Assembly: GCA_023432565.1 (NCBI GenBank)
Contig: JAEYUL010000060.1
Coordinates: 1 to 24,653, forward strand
From: Actinomycetes bacterium
GTDB lineage: Bacteria > Actinomycetota > Actinomycetes > Actinomycetales > Cellulomonadaceae
Direction: 5' to 3'
Length of the DNA: 24,653 nt
Made by a program: the position numbers and the translations under genes. The stretch's first letter is position 1, and every line of letters begins with the position of its first letter. The notes beneath the pieces are model-generated. The model was not told where the DNA came from. It did not search any database and saw nothing but the letters and a program-made list of their open reading frames with translations. Shown one piece after another: positions 7,326 through 14,267 of this stretch.

Positions 7326-7733
7326 ATGAAGTGCCCCGTGGACCAGGCCGAGCTCGTCATGTCCGAGCGGCAGGGAGTGGAGATCGACTACTGCCCCACG
7401 TGCCGCGGTGTGTGGCTGGACCGAGGTGAGCTGGACAAGATCCTGGACCGGGCCGCCGCGCTCGCGCCCGCTCCCGGCTCGGCACCCACGTCCGCTCCCT
7501 CAGGCGGCGCGCCCGCCTACGGCACGCCGCCGCCGGACACGCGCACGGCCTACCCGGACCCCCGCCACACGCAGCGCTACGACGAGCCCCGGTACGACGA
7601 GCCCCGGTACGACGAGCCGCGGTACGACGAGCGCTCCCGCTACGGCTCGTCCGACCCGCGACACGGCGACCCGCGCTCTCGCCGCAAGAAGAAGCGCGAG
7701 TCGTGGCTCGGAGACCTGCTCGACTTCGACTGA
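7326..7733 (+). CDS. Small zinc-ribbon (zf-TFIIB-like) protein with RYDEP repeats
   Basis: This 135-residue protein has three parts. An N-terminal zinc-ribbon-like segment (residues 1-43) contains MKCPVDQAEL and IDYCPTCRGVWLDRGELDKI, matching the zf-TFIIB-type family of unknown function. The first knuckle is Cys-x-x-Asp rather than Cys-x-x-Cys, while the second (CPTC) is intact. Next is a Pro/Ala-rich low-complexity region, then four tandem RYDE(P/R) units (about 84-103). A basic patch (RSRRKKKRES) and the acidic tail GDLLDFD end the protein. ATG 7326 has GAGGAG five bases upstream, while GTG 7320 overlaps that site. No enzymatic role is evident; a protein- or nucleic-acid-binding adaptor is possible. 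It precedes the Mo-cofactor operon but is separated from it by that operon's own putative promoter. Confidence 0.85.
   Translation: MKCPVDQAELVMSERQGVEIDYCPTCRGVWLDRGELDKILDRAAALAPAPGSAPTSAPSGGAPAYGTPPPDTRTAYPDPRHTQRYDEPRYDEPRYDEPRYDERSRYGSSDPRHGDPRSRRKKKRESWLGDLLDFD
7575..7634 (+). repeat. Four tandem 15-bp coding repeats (RYDEP)
   Basis: CGSTACGACGAGCCS-like units start at 7575, 7590, 7605 and 7620, differing at only a few positions. They are in frame in the zinc-ribbon gene. Copy number is likely to vary between strains. Confidence 0.9.
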
Positions 7734-7767
7734 CGGACCCGCTCCCCGGTCGGGAACCGGTGCGTCG

Positions 7768-7773
7768 TAGGTT
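7768..7773 (+). promoter_or_regulatory. Candidate -10 box for a leaderless moeZ-like transcript
   Basis: TAGGTT lies six bases before GTG 7780, so transcription would begin at or next to the start codon. The TANNNT pattern at this distance is typical of leaderless actinobacterial genes. No clear -35 is seen. Confidence 0.45.
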
Positions 7774-7779
7774 GGGGCG

Positions 7780-8934
7780 GTGGGGATCGCAGCGCTGGTC
7801 GAGCCGGTCGCGGAGCTGACCGCCGAGCAGGTGGAGCGCAGCTCGCGTCACCTGCTGCTGCCCGGGCTCGGGCTGCTCGGGCAGCGCCGGCTGCGTGCCG
7901 CGCGCGTGTGCGTGCTGGGTGCTGGGGGCCTCGGCGCTCCGGTCCTGCAGTACCTCGCGGCGGCGGGCGTGGGCACGCTGGGCATCGTCGACGACGACGA
8001 GGTCGACGTCAGCAACCTGCAGCGGCAGGTCGTCCACGGGTCGTCGGACGTGGGGCGGCTCAAGGTGGACTCGGCGCGCGACGCGGTGCACGCCCTCGAC
8101 CCGAGCATCGTCGTCGTGCGCCATCCCGTGCGTCTGACCAGGGACAACGTCGCCGCGATCCTGCATGGGTTCGACGTGGTCGTCGACGGGACGGACAACT
8201 TCCCGACGCGCTACCTCGTCAGCGACGCCGCCGCGGAGCTCGGCGTGCCGGTGGTCTGGGGATCGGTGCTGCGGTTCGACGCGCAGGTCAGCGTCTTCTG
8301 GTCCGCGGCACCCGGAGGCGGGGTGACGTTGCGGGACCTGTTCCCGGTCGAGCCGCGGGCCGACGAGGTCCCGTCGTGCGCCGAGGCGGGCGTGCTCGGC
8401 GCCCTGTGCGGTCAGGTGGGCTCGCTCATGGCGACCGAGGTGGTCAAGCTCGTGTGCGGGCTGGGGGAGCCGTTGCTGGGACGCGTGCTCGTCCTCGACG
8501 GGTTGCGGTCCCGCTGGACCGAGGTGCCCCTCGCGCGGCCGGCGGTCACGGCGGCGGGGCGGGCAGCGGCTCGGGCCGCGGAGCGCTCCGGTGCCGAGCC
8601 GACGAGCCTGCACGCGCAGGGCCGGGTGCCGCAGGTCGCGGCCGACGAGCTCGCAGCACGGATCGCGGACCCGCACGACGACGTGGTCGTCGTCGACGTG
8701 CGCGAGCCGCACGAGATCGCCGCGGCGGCGTTCCCGGGTGCGGTGGCCGTACCGCTCGCGCGCATCCTCGAGGGCTCGGTGCTGCCCGACTGGCCGCACG
8801 GGCCCACGGTCGTCGTGGTGTGCCACGCGGGTGCCCGCTCGCACACGGCCGCCCAGGTGCTGCGCGCCGCAGGCGTGGACGCGTCGAACCTCACCGGCGG
8901 CATCGTCGCCTGGCAGGCACGTGCCCGGACCTGA
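7780..8934 (+). CDS. moeZ: MoeZ-like adenylyltransferase/sulfurtransferase (E1-like + rhodanese)
   Basis: This 384-residue two-domain enzyme is predicted to adenylate and then thiolate the C-terminal Gly-Gly of a small sulfur carrier such as the MoaD at 11811. The N-terminal ThiF/MoeB domain (about 1-260) has the nucleotide loop GAGGLGAP (47-54), the DNLQRQ-type motif as VSNLQRQVVHG, and the conserved PSCAEAGVLGALCG containing Cys200. It lacks the CxxC zinc pairs of E. coli MoeB, as MoeZ-type proteins do. The C-terminal rhodanese domain (about 280-384) carries the persulfide Cys348 in CHAGARS. It leads the forward Mo-cofactor operon, 76 bases before moeA. GTG 7780 gives a normal start; no good ribosome binding site is present, consistent with leaderless translation. 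A role in other sulfur-carrier pathways, such as thiamine or cysteine, is also possible. Confidence 0.9.
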   Translation: MGIAALVEPVAELTAEQVERSSRHLLLPGLGLLGQRRLRAARVCVLGAGGLGAPVLQYLAAAGVGTLGIVDDDEVDVSNLQRQVVHGSSDVGRLKVDSARDAVHALDPSIVVVRHPVRLTRDNVAAILHGFDVVVDGTDNFPTRYLVSDAAAELGVPVVWGSVLRFDAQVSVFWSAAPGGGVTLRDLFPVEPRADEVPSCAEAGVLGALCGQVGSLMATEVVKLVCGLGEPLLGRVLVLDGLRSRWTEVPLARPAVTAAGRAAARAAERSGAEPTSLHAQGRVPQVAADELAARIADPHDDVVVVDVREPHEIAAAAFPGAVAVPLARILEGSVLPDWPHGPTVVVVCHAGARSHTAAQVLRAAGVDASNLTGGIVAWQARART

Positions 8935-9010
8935 CCGGGAGCTGTCGCGGGCCCGGCCCACGGGGGCCGCAACGGCGTGGGACGATCGGACGACGACGAG
9001 GGGGGTGGAG

Positions 9011-10294
9011 GTGCGCGCACTCGACGAGCACCGGGCGCAGGCGCTCGCGCTGGCAGCGGCGCTGCCCCCGGTCGAGGTCCCGCTCCTGGACGCGCTCGGG
9101 CTCGTGCTCGCCGTGGACGTCACGACCCAGGTTGCGCTCCCGCGCTGGGACAACTCCGCGATGGACGGGTACGCGGTCCGCGCGGCGGACGTCGCGACGG
9201 CGGACGAGGGCGGGCCGGTCGTGCTGCGCGTCGTGGGGGACGTGGCGGCGGGCTCCGCCGACGAGCCGCTGGTCGGGCCGGGCGAGGCAGTCCGGATCAT
9301 GACCGGTGCGCCGCTGCCCGCGGGCGCGGATGCCGTCGTGCCGGTCGAGCTGACGACCGACCCGCAGTCGGCGGACGAGGCGGCCGGCGACCCGCGCGTG
9401 CCGGGCTGGGTGGGCACGGGTGGGCGGGTCGTGGTGCGCGCCCCCGTCGCAGCGGGCGCGCACGTCCGACGAGTCGGGGAGGACGCAGCCGCGGGTGACG
9501 TGGTGCTCAGCGCCGGGCAGCTCGTCGGGCCGGCGCACGTGGCCGCCGCGGCGTCTGTCGGCCGCGCCACGCTCGTCGTGCACCGTCGCCCCAGGATCGC
9601 GGTGCTCTCCACGGGCGACGAGCTCGTGCCACCCGGGCAGGAGCTGCGCCGCGGGCAGATCCCGGACTCCAACTCGTGGCTGCTCGCCGCTGCGGTGCAG
9701 GACGCGGGCGCGCAGGCCCTGCGCCTGGGGGCGGTCGGGGACGACCCCGAGGCGCTGCACGCCCTGCTGCGTGCGCTCGACGCGGGCGAGCACGGGACCG
9801 TCGACGGGATCGTCACGTCGGGCGGTGTGAGCGTGGGCGCGTTCGACGTGGTCAAGGCCGCGCTCGCCGACGAGCCGGGCGTGCAGTTCGTGCGTGTCGC
9901 GGTGCAGCCCGGCAAGCCGCAGGGACTGGGCCGGCTGCCGGCGGGCACGCCGGTCTGGACCCTGCCCGGCAACCCCGTGAGCGCGTACGCGTCGTTCGAG
10001 ATGTTCGTGCGCCCCGCGGTGCGCCGCATGCTGGGCCTCGACGACGTGGGCCGCCCACGCGAGCACGCGGCGGCCGACGAGGGGTGGCGGACGCCGCCCG
10101 CACGCGCCCAGCTCATGCCGGTCCGACGCGTGCCCACGGACGGCGGCGGCCGACCACGCGTGCGTCCCGCGACGGCGCGCGGCTCGGGCTCCCACCTCGT
10201 CGCGCGGCTCGCGCTCGCGCACGGACTGGCGATCGTGCCCGCCGAGGTGGACGAGGTCCACGCGGGCGACACCCTGGAGGTCATCTGGACATGA
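9011..10294 (+). CDS. moeA: Molybdopterin molybdenumtransferase MoeA
   Basis: This 427-residue cytoplasmic enzyme inserts molybdate into adenylylated molybdopterin. Family landmarks are WDNSAMDGYAVR (46-57), the molybdate/MPT-binding domain with STGDELVPPG (about 200-209) and PDSNSWLLAA, SGGVSVGAFD (about 270-280), and LPGNPVSAYASFEMFVRP (about 318-335) before the C-terminal beta-barrel. The in-frame GTG codons at 9005 and 9011 compete. GAGGGG at 8998-9003 sits seven bases before 9011, and the product then begins MRALDEHRAQAL like other family members, so 9011 was chosen. It overlaps moaC by ATGA, implying coupled translation. Its partner Mog is encoded in the facing operon. Confidence 0.94.
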   Translation: MRALDEHRAQALALAAALPPVEVPLLDALGLVLAVDVTTQVALPRWDNSAMDGYAVRAADVATADEGGPVVLRVVGDVAAGSADEPLVGPGEAVRIMTGAPLPAGADAVVPVELTTDPQSADEAAGDPRVPGWVGTGGRVVVRAPVAAGAHVRRVGEDAAAGDVVLSAGQLVGPAHVAAAASVGRATLVVHRRPRIAVLSTGDELVPPGQELRRGQIPDSNSWLLAAAVQDAGAQALRLGAVGDDPEALHALLRALDAGEHGTVDGIVTSGGVSVGAFDVVKAALADEPGVQFVRVAVQPGKPQGLGRLPAGTPVWTLPGNPVSAYASFEMFVRPAVRRMLGLDDVGRPREHAAADEGWRTPPARAQLMPVRRVPTDGGGRPRVRPATARGSGSHLVARLALAHGLAIVPAEVDEVHAGDTLEVIWT

Positions 10295-10764
10295 GCGAGC
10301 TCACCCACCTCGACGCGCACGGTCACGCGCGCATGGTCGACGTCACCGAGAAGCAGCAGACGATCCGTTCCGCTACCGCGTCCGGCCTGGTGGCGTGCGA
10401 TCCGACGGTCGTCGCGGCGCTGCGCGACGGGTCCGTGCCCAAGGGCGACGTCCTCGCGGTCGCGCGTATCGCGGGCATCGCGGCGGCCAAGCGCACCCCG
10501 GAGCTGCTGCCCCTGGCGCACGTCATCGGCGTGCACGGCGCGGTCGTGGACGTCTCGGTCCACGACGACGGCGTGCGTGTGATCGCCACGGTCCGCACGG
10601 CCGACCGCACGGGCGTCGAGATGGAGGCACTGACGGCCGTGAGCGTCGCGGCCCTCGCCGTGGTCGACATGGTCAAGGGGCTCGACAGGTCTGTGCGTAT
10701 CACTGACGTGCGGCTCGAGGCCAAGACGGGCGGCAGGTCGGGTGACTGGCACCGGACGCCCTGA
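10291..10764 (+). CDS. moaC: Cyclic pyranopterin monophosphate synthase MoaC
   Basis: This 157-residue enzyme acts with MoaA in the first step of molybdenum-cofactor synthesis, turning 3',8-cH2GTP into cyclic pyranopterin monophosphate. It has the N-terminal MVDVTEKQQTIRSATASG, the KGDVLAVARIAGIAAAKRTP segment, and the GVEMEALTAVSVAALAVVDM helix. The following DMVKGLDR contains the Asp and Lys expected of the active site, and the KTGGRSGDW tail is typical. Length matches the family. ATG 10291 overlaps the moeA stop by four bases; the 3' end overlaps the next gene by 23 bases. Confidence 0.95.
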   Translation: MSELTHLDAHGHARMVDVTEKQQTIRSATASGLVACDPTVVAALRDGSVPKGDVLAVARIAGIAAAKRTPELLPLAHVIGVHGAVVDVSVHDDGVRVIATVRTADRTGVEMEALTAVSVAALAVVDMVKGLDRSVRITDVRLEAKTGGRSGDWHRTP

Positions 10765-11554
10765 GCCCGACGAGGCCGCCGCAACGCACGGACCGGACGG
10801 CGACCCCGCAGGGCACGGACCGGACGGGGACGGCGCGGGGGCGCCCGGCGCGGGAGCAGGGTGCCCGACGGGCGCGTGGGACGCGATGGTGCTCGCGGGC
10901 GGTGCCGGCCGCCGGCTGGGCGTGCCCGGCTCGCGGGTCGTGAAACCCGAGGTCGTCGTGGCGGGGCGCCCTCTCGTCGACCACGCCCTCGCGGCCGTCG
11001 AGGGGGCCCGCAGGCGCGTGCTCGTCGGCTCCGACGCTCTGGCGCGTCCCGGTGTCCTGACGACGCTCGAGGACCCGCCGCTCGGGGGCCCGGTCGCGGG
11101 CATCGCCGCGGGACTGGAGCTGCTCGACCGGTCGGGCCCCGGCGACGACGACGTCGTGGTCGTGCTCGCGTGCGACGTGCCGCGTGCGGGGCTCGTCGTG
11201 CCCGCCCTGGTGGCGGCCGCACGCGAGCCGGGCGCGCACGCGGCCCGGCTCGTGGACGACGACGGCTGTCCGCAGCACCTGGTCGCCGCCTTCCGCTACC
11301 ACGCGCTGCGTCGCGCGGTTGCGGGCCTGCGCGCGACGCACGGCGCATCCGTCCGGGACCTGGTCGCGGCTGTGACGTTCGCCGACGTCCCCGACCCGGG
11401 TGGCGCCGCGGCCGACGCCGACACCTGGCCGGACGTCCGCCGCCTCGACGCCGAGCTGGGCTCCGCCGCCGATCAGGCTCGCGGTGTCACCGCCGGCCGC
11501 GCCGACGGTGGCACGATCGGGGCCTTGCCACGTGAGCCAGGGAGGTTGCTGTGA
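10742..11554 (+). CDS. mobA: MobA-like molybdenum cofactor nucleotidyltransferase
   Basis: This 270-residue NTP-transferase-fold protein is likely to attach GMP (or CMP) to molybdopterin. The core begins at about residue 47 with AMVLAGGAGRRLG, followed by the conserved Lys68 in RVVKPEV. The DPPLGGPVAGIAAGL and LACDVPRAG segments match the substrate and metal-binding motifs of MobA. Two oddities stand out. The P-loop-like motif has a few extra residues before the Lys (GVPGSRVVK instead of a short GVDK-type turn). The first 46 residues are a low-complexity Gly/Asp/Pro/Ala extension with a repeated HGPDGD. GTG 10742 overlaps moaC by 23 bases and has GGCAGG upstream; the only later ATG (10886) would leave almost no residues before LAGG. 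GMP versus CMP transfer cannot be told from the sequence. Confidence 0.85.
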   Translation: MTGTGRPEPDEAAATHGPDGDPAGHGPDGDGAGAPGAGAGCPTGAWDAMVLAGGAGRRLGVPGSRVVKPEVVVAGRPLVDHALAAVEGARRRVLVGSDALARPGVLTTLEDPPLGGPVAGIAAGLELLDRSGPGDDDVVVVLACDVPRAGLVVPALVAAAREPGAHAARLVDDDGCPQHLVAAFRYHALRRAVAGLRATHGASVRDLVAAVTFADVPDPGGAAADADTWPDVRRLDAELGSAADQARGVTAGRADGGTIGALPREPGRLL

Positions 11555-11814
11555 GTGATCCGCGTCGTGCCCCGGGCGCCGACCTGTCGCTGTGGGTCGA
11601 GCACCTGACGGAGCGTCTGAGCGTGGGACCCGAGCTCGTCGACGTGGACCGTCTGCTCGAGCTGTCCAGCGATGTCGCGCACGCCGTCGCGCGTCCCGCG
11701 GTGCCCGTCTCGATGTTCGTCGCCGGGCTCGCCGCGGCGGGACGCACCCCGCAGGAGGTCGCGGCGCTGCTCGTGCAGGTCGAGGACCTGGCTCACGCCT
11801 GGGGCGACGAGTGA
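11551..11814 (+). CDS. DUF6457-type small protein in Mo-cofactor operon
   Basis: This 87-residue soluble, helical protein resembles the actinobacterial DUF6457 proteins that are encoded next to mobA. It is acidic and Leu/Val-rich, with LSLWVEHLTERLSVGPELVD at the N-terminus and an RPAVPVSMFVAGLAAAGRTP core. No catalytic motif is visible. It overlaps mobA by GTGA and moaD by GTGA, and GGGAGG lies 6-11 bases before its GTG, so it is produced in step with both. An accessory role in nucleotide attachment or sulfur-carrier handling is suggested by position only. The family assignment comes from remembered sequence character and context. Confidence 0.75.
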   Translation: MSDPRRAPGADLSLWVEHLTERLSVGPELVDVDRLLELSSDVAHAVARPAVPVSMFVAGLAAAGRTPQEVAALLVQVEDLAHAWGDE

Positions 11815-12044
11815 TCACGGTCCGCTACTTCGCCGCGGCCGCCGAGGCTGCCGGTCTGGACAGCGAGCGGCTCCCGGCGGGCACGGCGGACGCGGTGCGC
11901 TCCGCGCTCGTCGCCCGTCACCCGGCCCTCGAGCCGGTCCTCGGCCGGTGCGCGCTCCTGGCCGACGGTCGCCGCGTCGAGCCGGCGGACGACCTGGCGC
12001 CGGGGGTCACGCTGGACGTGCTGCCGCCGTTCGCCGGCGGCTGA
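11811..12044 (+). CDS. moaD: Molybdopterin synthase small subunit MoaD (sulfur carrier)
   Basis: This 77-residue beta-grasp sulfur carrier starts ITVRYFAAAAEAAG and ends LDVLPPFAGG. The exposed C-terminal Gly-Gly is the site adenylated and converted to thiocarboxylate by a MoeB/MoeZ enzyme, after which it donates sulfur within MoaD-MoaE molybdopterin synthase. It is the last gene of the forward operon and overlaps the DUF6457 gene by GTGA. Its large-subunit partner MoaE is encoded in the facing operon. A ThiS-like role is less likely given the neighbourhood. Only 21 bases separate it from the convergent moaA stop; CGCGC/GCGCG arms there might form a weak terminator. Confidence 0.92.
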   Translation: MITVRYFAAAAEAAGLDSERLPAGTADAVRSALVARHPALEPVLGRCALLADGRRVEPADDLAPGVTLDVLPPFAGG

Positions 12045-12065
12045 CGCGCGCTGCGGGGCGCGAGC

Positions 12066-13097
12066 TCAGCCGCCGATCGCGCTCATCGGGCGGCGCGGCT
12101 GCAGGAACGCGGGGTCGTCGATGTCGTGACCGGCCTTCTTGCCCGCGAGGCACTGCCGGAAGGCGGCGACGAGCCCGTCGTCGACCGCCTCGTCGTCCTC
12201 GCCCGACCGCAGGATCTCCCGCGTGTCCACCTCGGTCTGCGAGAACAGGCAGGCGCGCAGCTGGCCGTCGGCGGTGAGCCGGAGCCGGTCGCACGCGCCG
12301 CAGAACGGTGCGGAGACGGAGGCGATCACGCCGACGGTCGCCGGGCCGCCGTCGAGGTGCCAGAGCTCGGCGGGTGCCGCGCCGCGTCCGGCGACCTCGG
12401 TGAGCTCGAACGCGCCCCGCAGCCGGTCGAGGACCTCGGCCTGGCTGACCATCTGCGTGCGGTCCCACGTGTGGCCGGCGTCGAGCGGCATCTGCTCGAT
12501 GAACCGCATCTGGTACCCGCGCTCGACGGCGAACCGGGTGAGCGCGACCACCTCGTCGTCGTTGACGCCGCGCATCGCGACGGCGTTGATCTTGACGGGG
12601 TGCAGCCCGGCGGCGTCTGCCGCGGCGATCCCGGCGAGCGTCTCGACGAGCCGGTCGCGGCGCGTGAGCTCGGCGAACCGCGCCCGGTCGAGCGTGTCGA
12701 GGCTGATGTTCACGCGCGTGAGGCCGGCGTCGCGCAGGGGAGCCGCCAGGGCGGGCAGGCGCAGCGCGTTGGTGGTGAGCGAGACCTCGACGGGTCGGCC
12801 GTCAGGTGTGCTCAGCGCGGTGAGGCGGCGGACGACGTCGACGACGTCGACCCGCAGCAGCGGCTCGCCCCCCGTCAGCCGGATCTCGCGGATCCCCAGG
12901 TCCACGCCGACGCGCGCGACGCGGACGAGCTCCGAGGTGCTGAGCATCGTCGAGCGGGCGAGCCACGGCACGCCGTCGGCGGGCATGCAGTAGGTGCAGC
13001 GCAGCGAGCAGCGGTCGGTGAGCGAGATGCGCAGGTCCTGGTGCGCGCGGCCGAACCGGTCGACGAGCGAGCCGCGCCGGGCGTCGGCGCGCGTCAC
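12066..13097 (-). CDS. moaA: GTP 3',8-cyclase MoaA (radical SAM)
   Basis: This 343-residue radical-SAM enzyme converts GTP to 3',8-cH2GTP, the first committed Mo-cofactor step. The SAM-cluster motif CX3CX2C appears as CSLRCTYC (Cys30, Cys34, Cys37). The family's second [4Fe-4S] cluster ligands are Cys266, Cys269 and Cys283 in CGACDRLRLTADGQLRACLF. The GGEPLLR motif and the C-terminal Gly-Gly (SAIGG), which in MoaA reaches into the active site, are both present, so the protein looks intact. GTG 13097 overlaps the moaE stop as GTGA and gives the normal N-terminus (TRADARRGSLVDRFGR). It is the last gene of the reverse mog-moaE-moaA operon. Confidence 0.96.
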   Translation of the reverse strand: MTRADARRGSLVDRFGRAHQDLRISLTDRCSLRCTYCMPADGVPWLARSTMLSTSELVRVARVGVDLGIREIRLTGGEPLLRVDVVDVVRRLTALSTPDGRPVEVSLTTNALRLPALAAPLRDAGLTRVNISLDTLDRARFAELTRRDRLVETLAGIAAADAAGLHPVKINAVAMRGVNDDEVVALTRFAVERGYQMRFIEQMPLDAGHTWDRTQMVSQAEVLDRLRGAFELTEVAGRGAAPAELWHLDGGPATVGVIASVSAPFCGACDRLRLTADGQLRACLFSQTEVDTREILRSGEDDEAVDDGLVAAFRQCLAGKKAGHDIDDPAFLQPRRPMSAIGG

Positions 13098-13507
13098 ATG
13101 CCCACCCAGTGGTGGCTGCCGTCGGCGAGGAGCTCTCGCTTCCACACGGGCAGCTCGGCCTTGACCGCCTCGACGAGGCGGCGGCACGCGTCGAAGGCCT
13201 CGGCCCGGTGGGCGGCCGACACGGCGGCGACGACGGCGGCCTCGCCCACGCGCACGTGCCCGACACGGTGGCTCACCGCGACGTCGAGCACGTCGTCGTC
13301 CGCAGCGACCTGCACCGCGAGCCGCTCGAGCGTCGCCGCGGCGTCGGGGTGGGCGCTGTAGTCGAGCGCGACGACCTCGCCGACGACCGACGGGTCGTGG
13401 TCGCGGACCAGGCCGACGAACGTCGCGACGGCCCCGGCGCGCGAGCTCGCGACGTGTTCCACGTGAAACAGCAGGTCAAGCGGCTGGTCCGTGACGACCG
13501 CGATCAC
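13094..13507 (-). CDS. moaE: Molybdopterin synthase catalytic subunit MoaE
   Basis: This 137-residue large subunit pairs with MoaD to insert two sulfurs into cyclic pyranopterin monophosphate. It contains GAVATFVGLVRDHD, the SHRVGHVRVGEAAVVAAVSAAHR core, and the active-site region PVWKREL with the conserved Lys; the product ends HHWVGM. GTG 13507 overlaps the mog stop as GTGA, and the 3' end overlaps moaA as GTGA. Near the N-terminus, the residues FHVEH replace the Ala-rich sequence I would expect. They are encoded by a near-perfect parS site, which suggests a chromosome-segregation constraint on this stretch of protein. Confidence 0.94.
   Translation of the reverse strand: MIAVVTDQPLDLLFHVEHVASSRAGAVATFVGLVRDHDPSVVGEVVALDYSAHPDAAATLERLAVQVAADDDVLDVAVSHRVGHVRVGEAAVVAAVSAAHRAEAFDACRRLVEAVKAELPVWKRELLADGSHHWVGM
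13455..13470. promoter_or_regulatory. parS: parS centromere site (ParB/Spo0J binding) inside moaE
   Basis: TGTTCCACGTGAAACA matches the bacterial parS consensus TGTTNCACGTGAAACA at every fixed position and is palindromic at 7 of 8 pairs. ParB dimers load at such sites and recruit the origin region into the segregation complex, and the sites usually cluster around oriC. It lies in the coding sequence of moaE, as many chromosomal parS sites lie in genes. No second match was found in the window. Confidence 0.85.
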
Positions 13508-13983
13508 GCGTGGTCACCGCCCTCGACCTGGCTCAGCAGGTGGGGGAGCAGGGGGATCAGCACGACGAGCCCCTCGCGCACGCCTCCCGTCGAACCCGGC
13601 AGGTTGACGACGACGACGCCCTCGGCGGTCACTCCTGCCAGACCACGGCTGAGGACCGCCGTGGGCACGTCCGACGAGCGCCGCAGCAGCTCGGGCAGCC
13701 CCAGCAGCTCCTTGGCGAGCAGCGGGCGGGTCCCCTCGGGCGTCTCGTCGCGCGGCCCGACGCCCGTGCCGCCGGACGTCACGACCACCCGTGCGCCGCT
13801 GGCGACCGCGTGGCCCAGCGCGGTGGCGACGGACCGCGCCCCGTCCGGCACGACGATCGGCTCGGGCACGGCGTACCCGGCGGAGCGCAGCAGCTCGACG
13901 GCCGCGGGACCGGACCGGTCCTCACGCTCGCCGGCCGCGCAACGGTCGGAGACGACCACGACCACCGCACGGGGTTCGCTCAC
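13504..13983 (-). CDS. mog: Molybdopterin adenylyltransferase (MogA/MoaB family)
   Basis: This 159-residue enzyme activates molybdopterin by adenylation before MoeA inserts molybdate. It shows the family start VVVVVSDRCAAGEREDRSGP, the VTSGGTGVGPRDETPEGT loop that binds the pterin and ATP phosphates, and the VNLPGSTGGVREGL motif. Length suits single-domain MogA/MoaB proteins. It opens the reverse operon and overlaps moaE as GTGA. The GTG at 13983 lacks a good ribosome binding site but is preceded six bases away by TAGCCT, so it may be translated from a leaderless transcript. MogA versus MoaB naming cannot be settled here; the predicted reaction is the same. Confidence 0.93.
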   Translation of the reverse strand: MSEPRAVVVVVSDRCAAGEREDRSGPAAVELLRSAGYAVPEPIVVPDGARSVATALGHAVASGARVVVTSGGTGVGPRDETPEGTRPLLAKELLGLPELLRRSSDVPTAVLSRGLAGVTAEGVVVVNLPGSTGGVREGLVVLIPLLPHLLSQVEGGDHA

Positions 13984-13989
13984 CCGGCC

Positions 13990-13995
13990 AGGCTA
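13990..13995 (-). promoter_or_regulatory. Candidate -10 box for a leaderless mog transcript
   Basis: On the minus strand TAGCCT lies six bases before GTG 13983, the same spacing as TAGGTT before the moeZ-like gene. Transcription would start at or next to the GTG. No clear -35 is seen. Confidence 0.5.
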
Positions 13996-14203
13996 ACGAC
14001 GCCTTCGCCTGGTGTGCCCCCTGTCTCGCCGTCCAGACGGCGCGCCACGCGTGCAGCCGCCCGACGACGCGCGCCGGGATCCCGACCGTGCGGCTCGAGG
14101 GACCCGCGCCGCCGGCACGTGCCACGAGCACGGCAGCACGTGGCCCGTGCGCCTTGCCCACGATCGCCGCCGGACCGCACCGCGCAGCCGGGTGCTGACC
14201 GGG

Positions 14204-14209
14204 TAGCCT
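14204..14209 (+). promoter_or_regulatory. Candidate -10 box of the glycine-cleavage operon
   Basis: TAGCCT lies about 60 bases before the first conserved glycine-riboswitch segment. A start near 14216 would transcribe the complete riboswitch. The -35 region is not recognisable. The 210 bases between this box and the mog start hold no supported gene. Confidence 0.4.
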
Positions 14210-14267
14210 GAGCCCGATGTCGTCGGCTCCGGCCACGGCGCGCGCACAACTGAACACGCTGCTCGAA

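Noticed and set aside
7357..11103. Minus-strand open frame of about 1250 codons opposite the Mo-cofactor operon
   Set aside because: It spans several well-supported genes on the other strand, has Ser/Thr/Ala/Arg-rich unstructured translation and no domain.
11525..11540. CACGTG core near 11530 as a second parS
   Set aside because: Only the central six to seven bases match; the flanking arms do not fit the parS consensus. Other CACGTG cores, such as that at 15838, also fail.
12045..12065. Terminator between moaD and moaA
   Set aside because: Only a 5-bp CGCGC/GCGCG pairing can be drawn in a 21-base gap that is GC-rich throughout; too weak to list as a feature.
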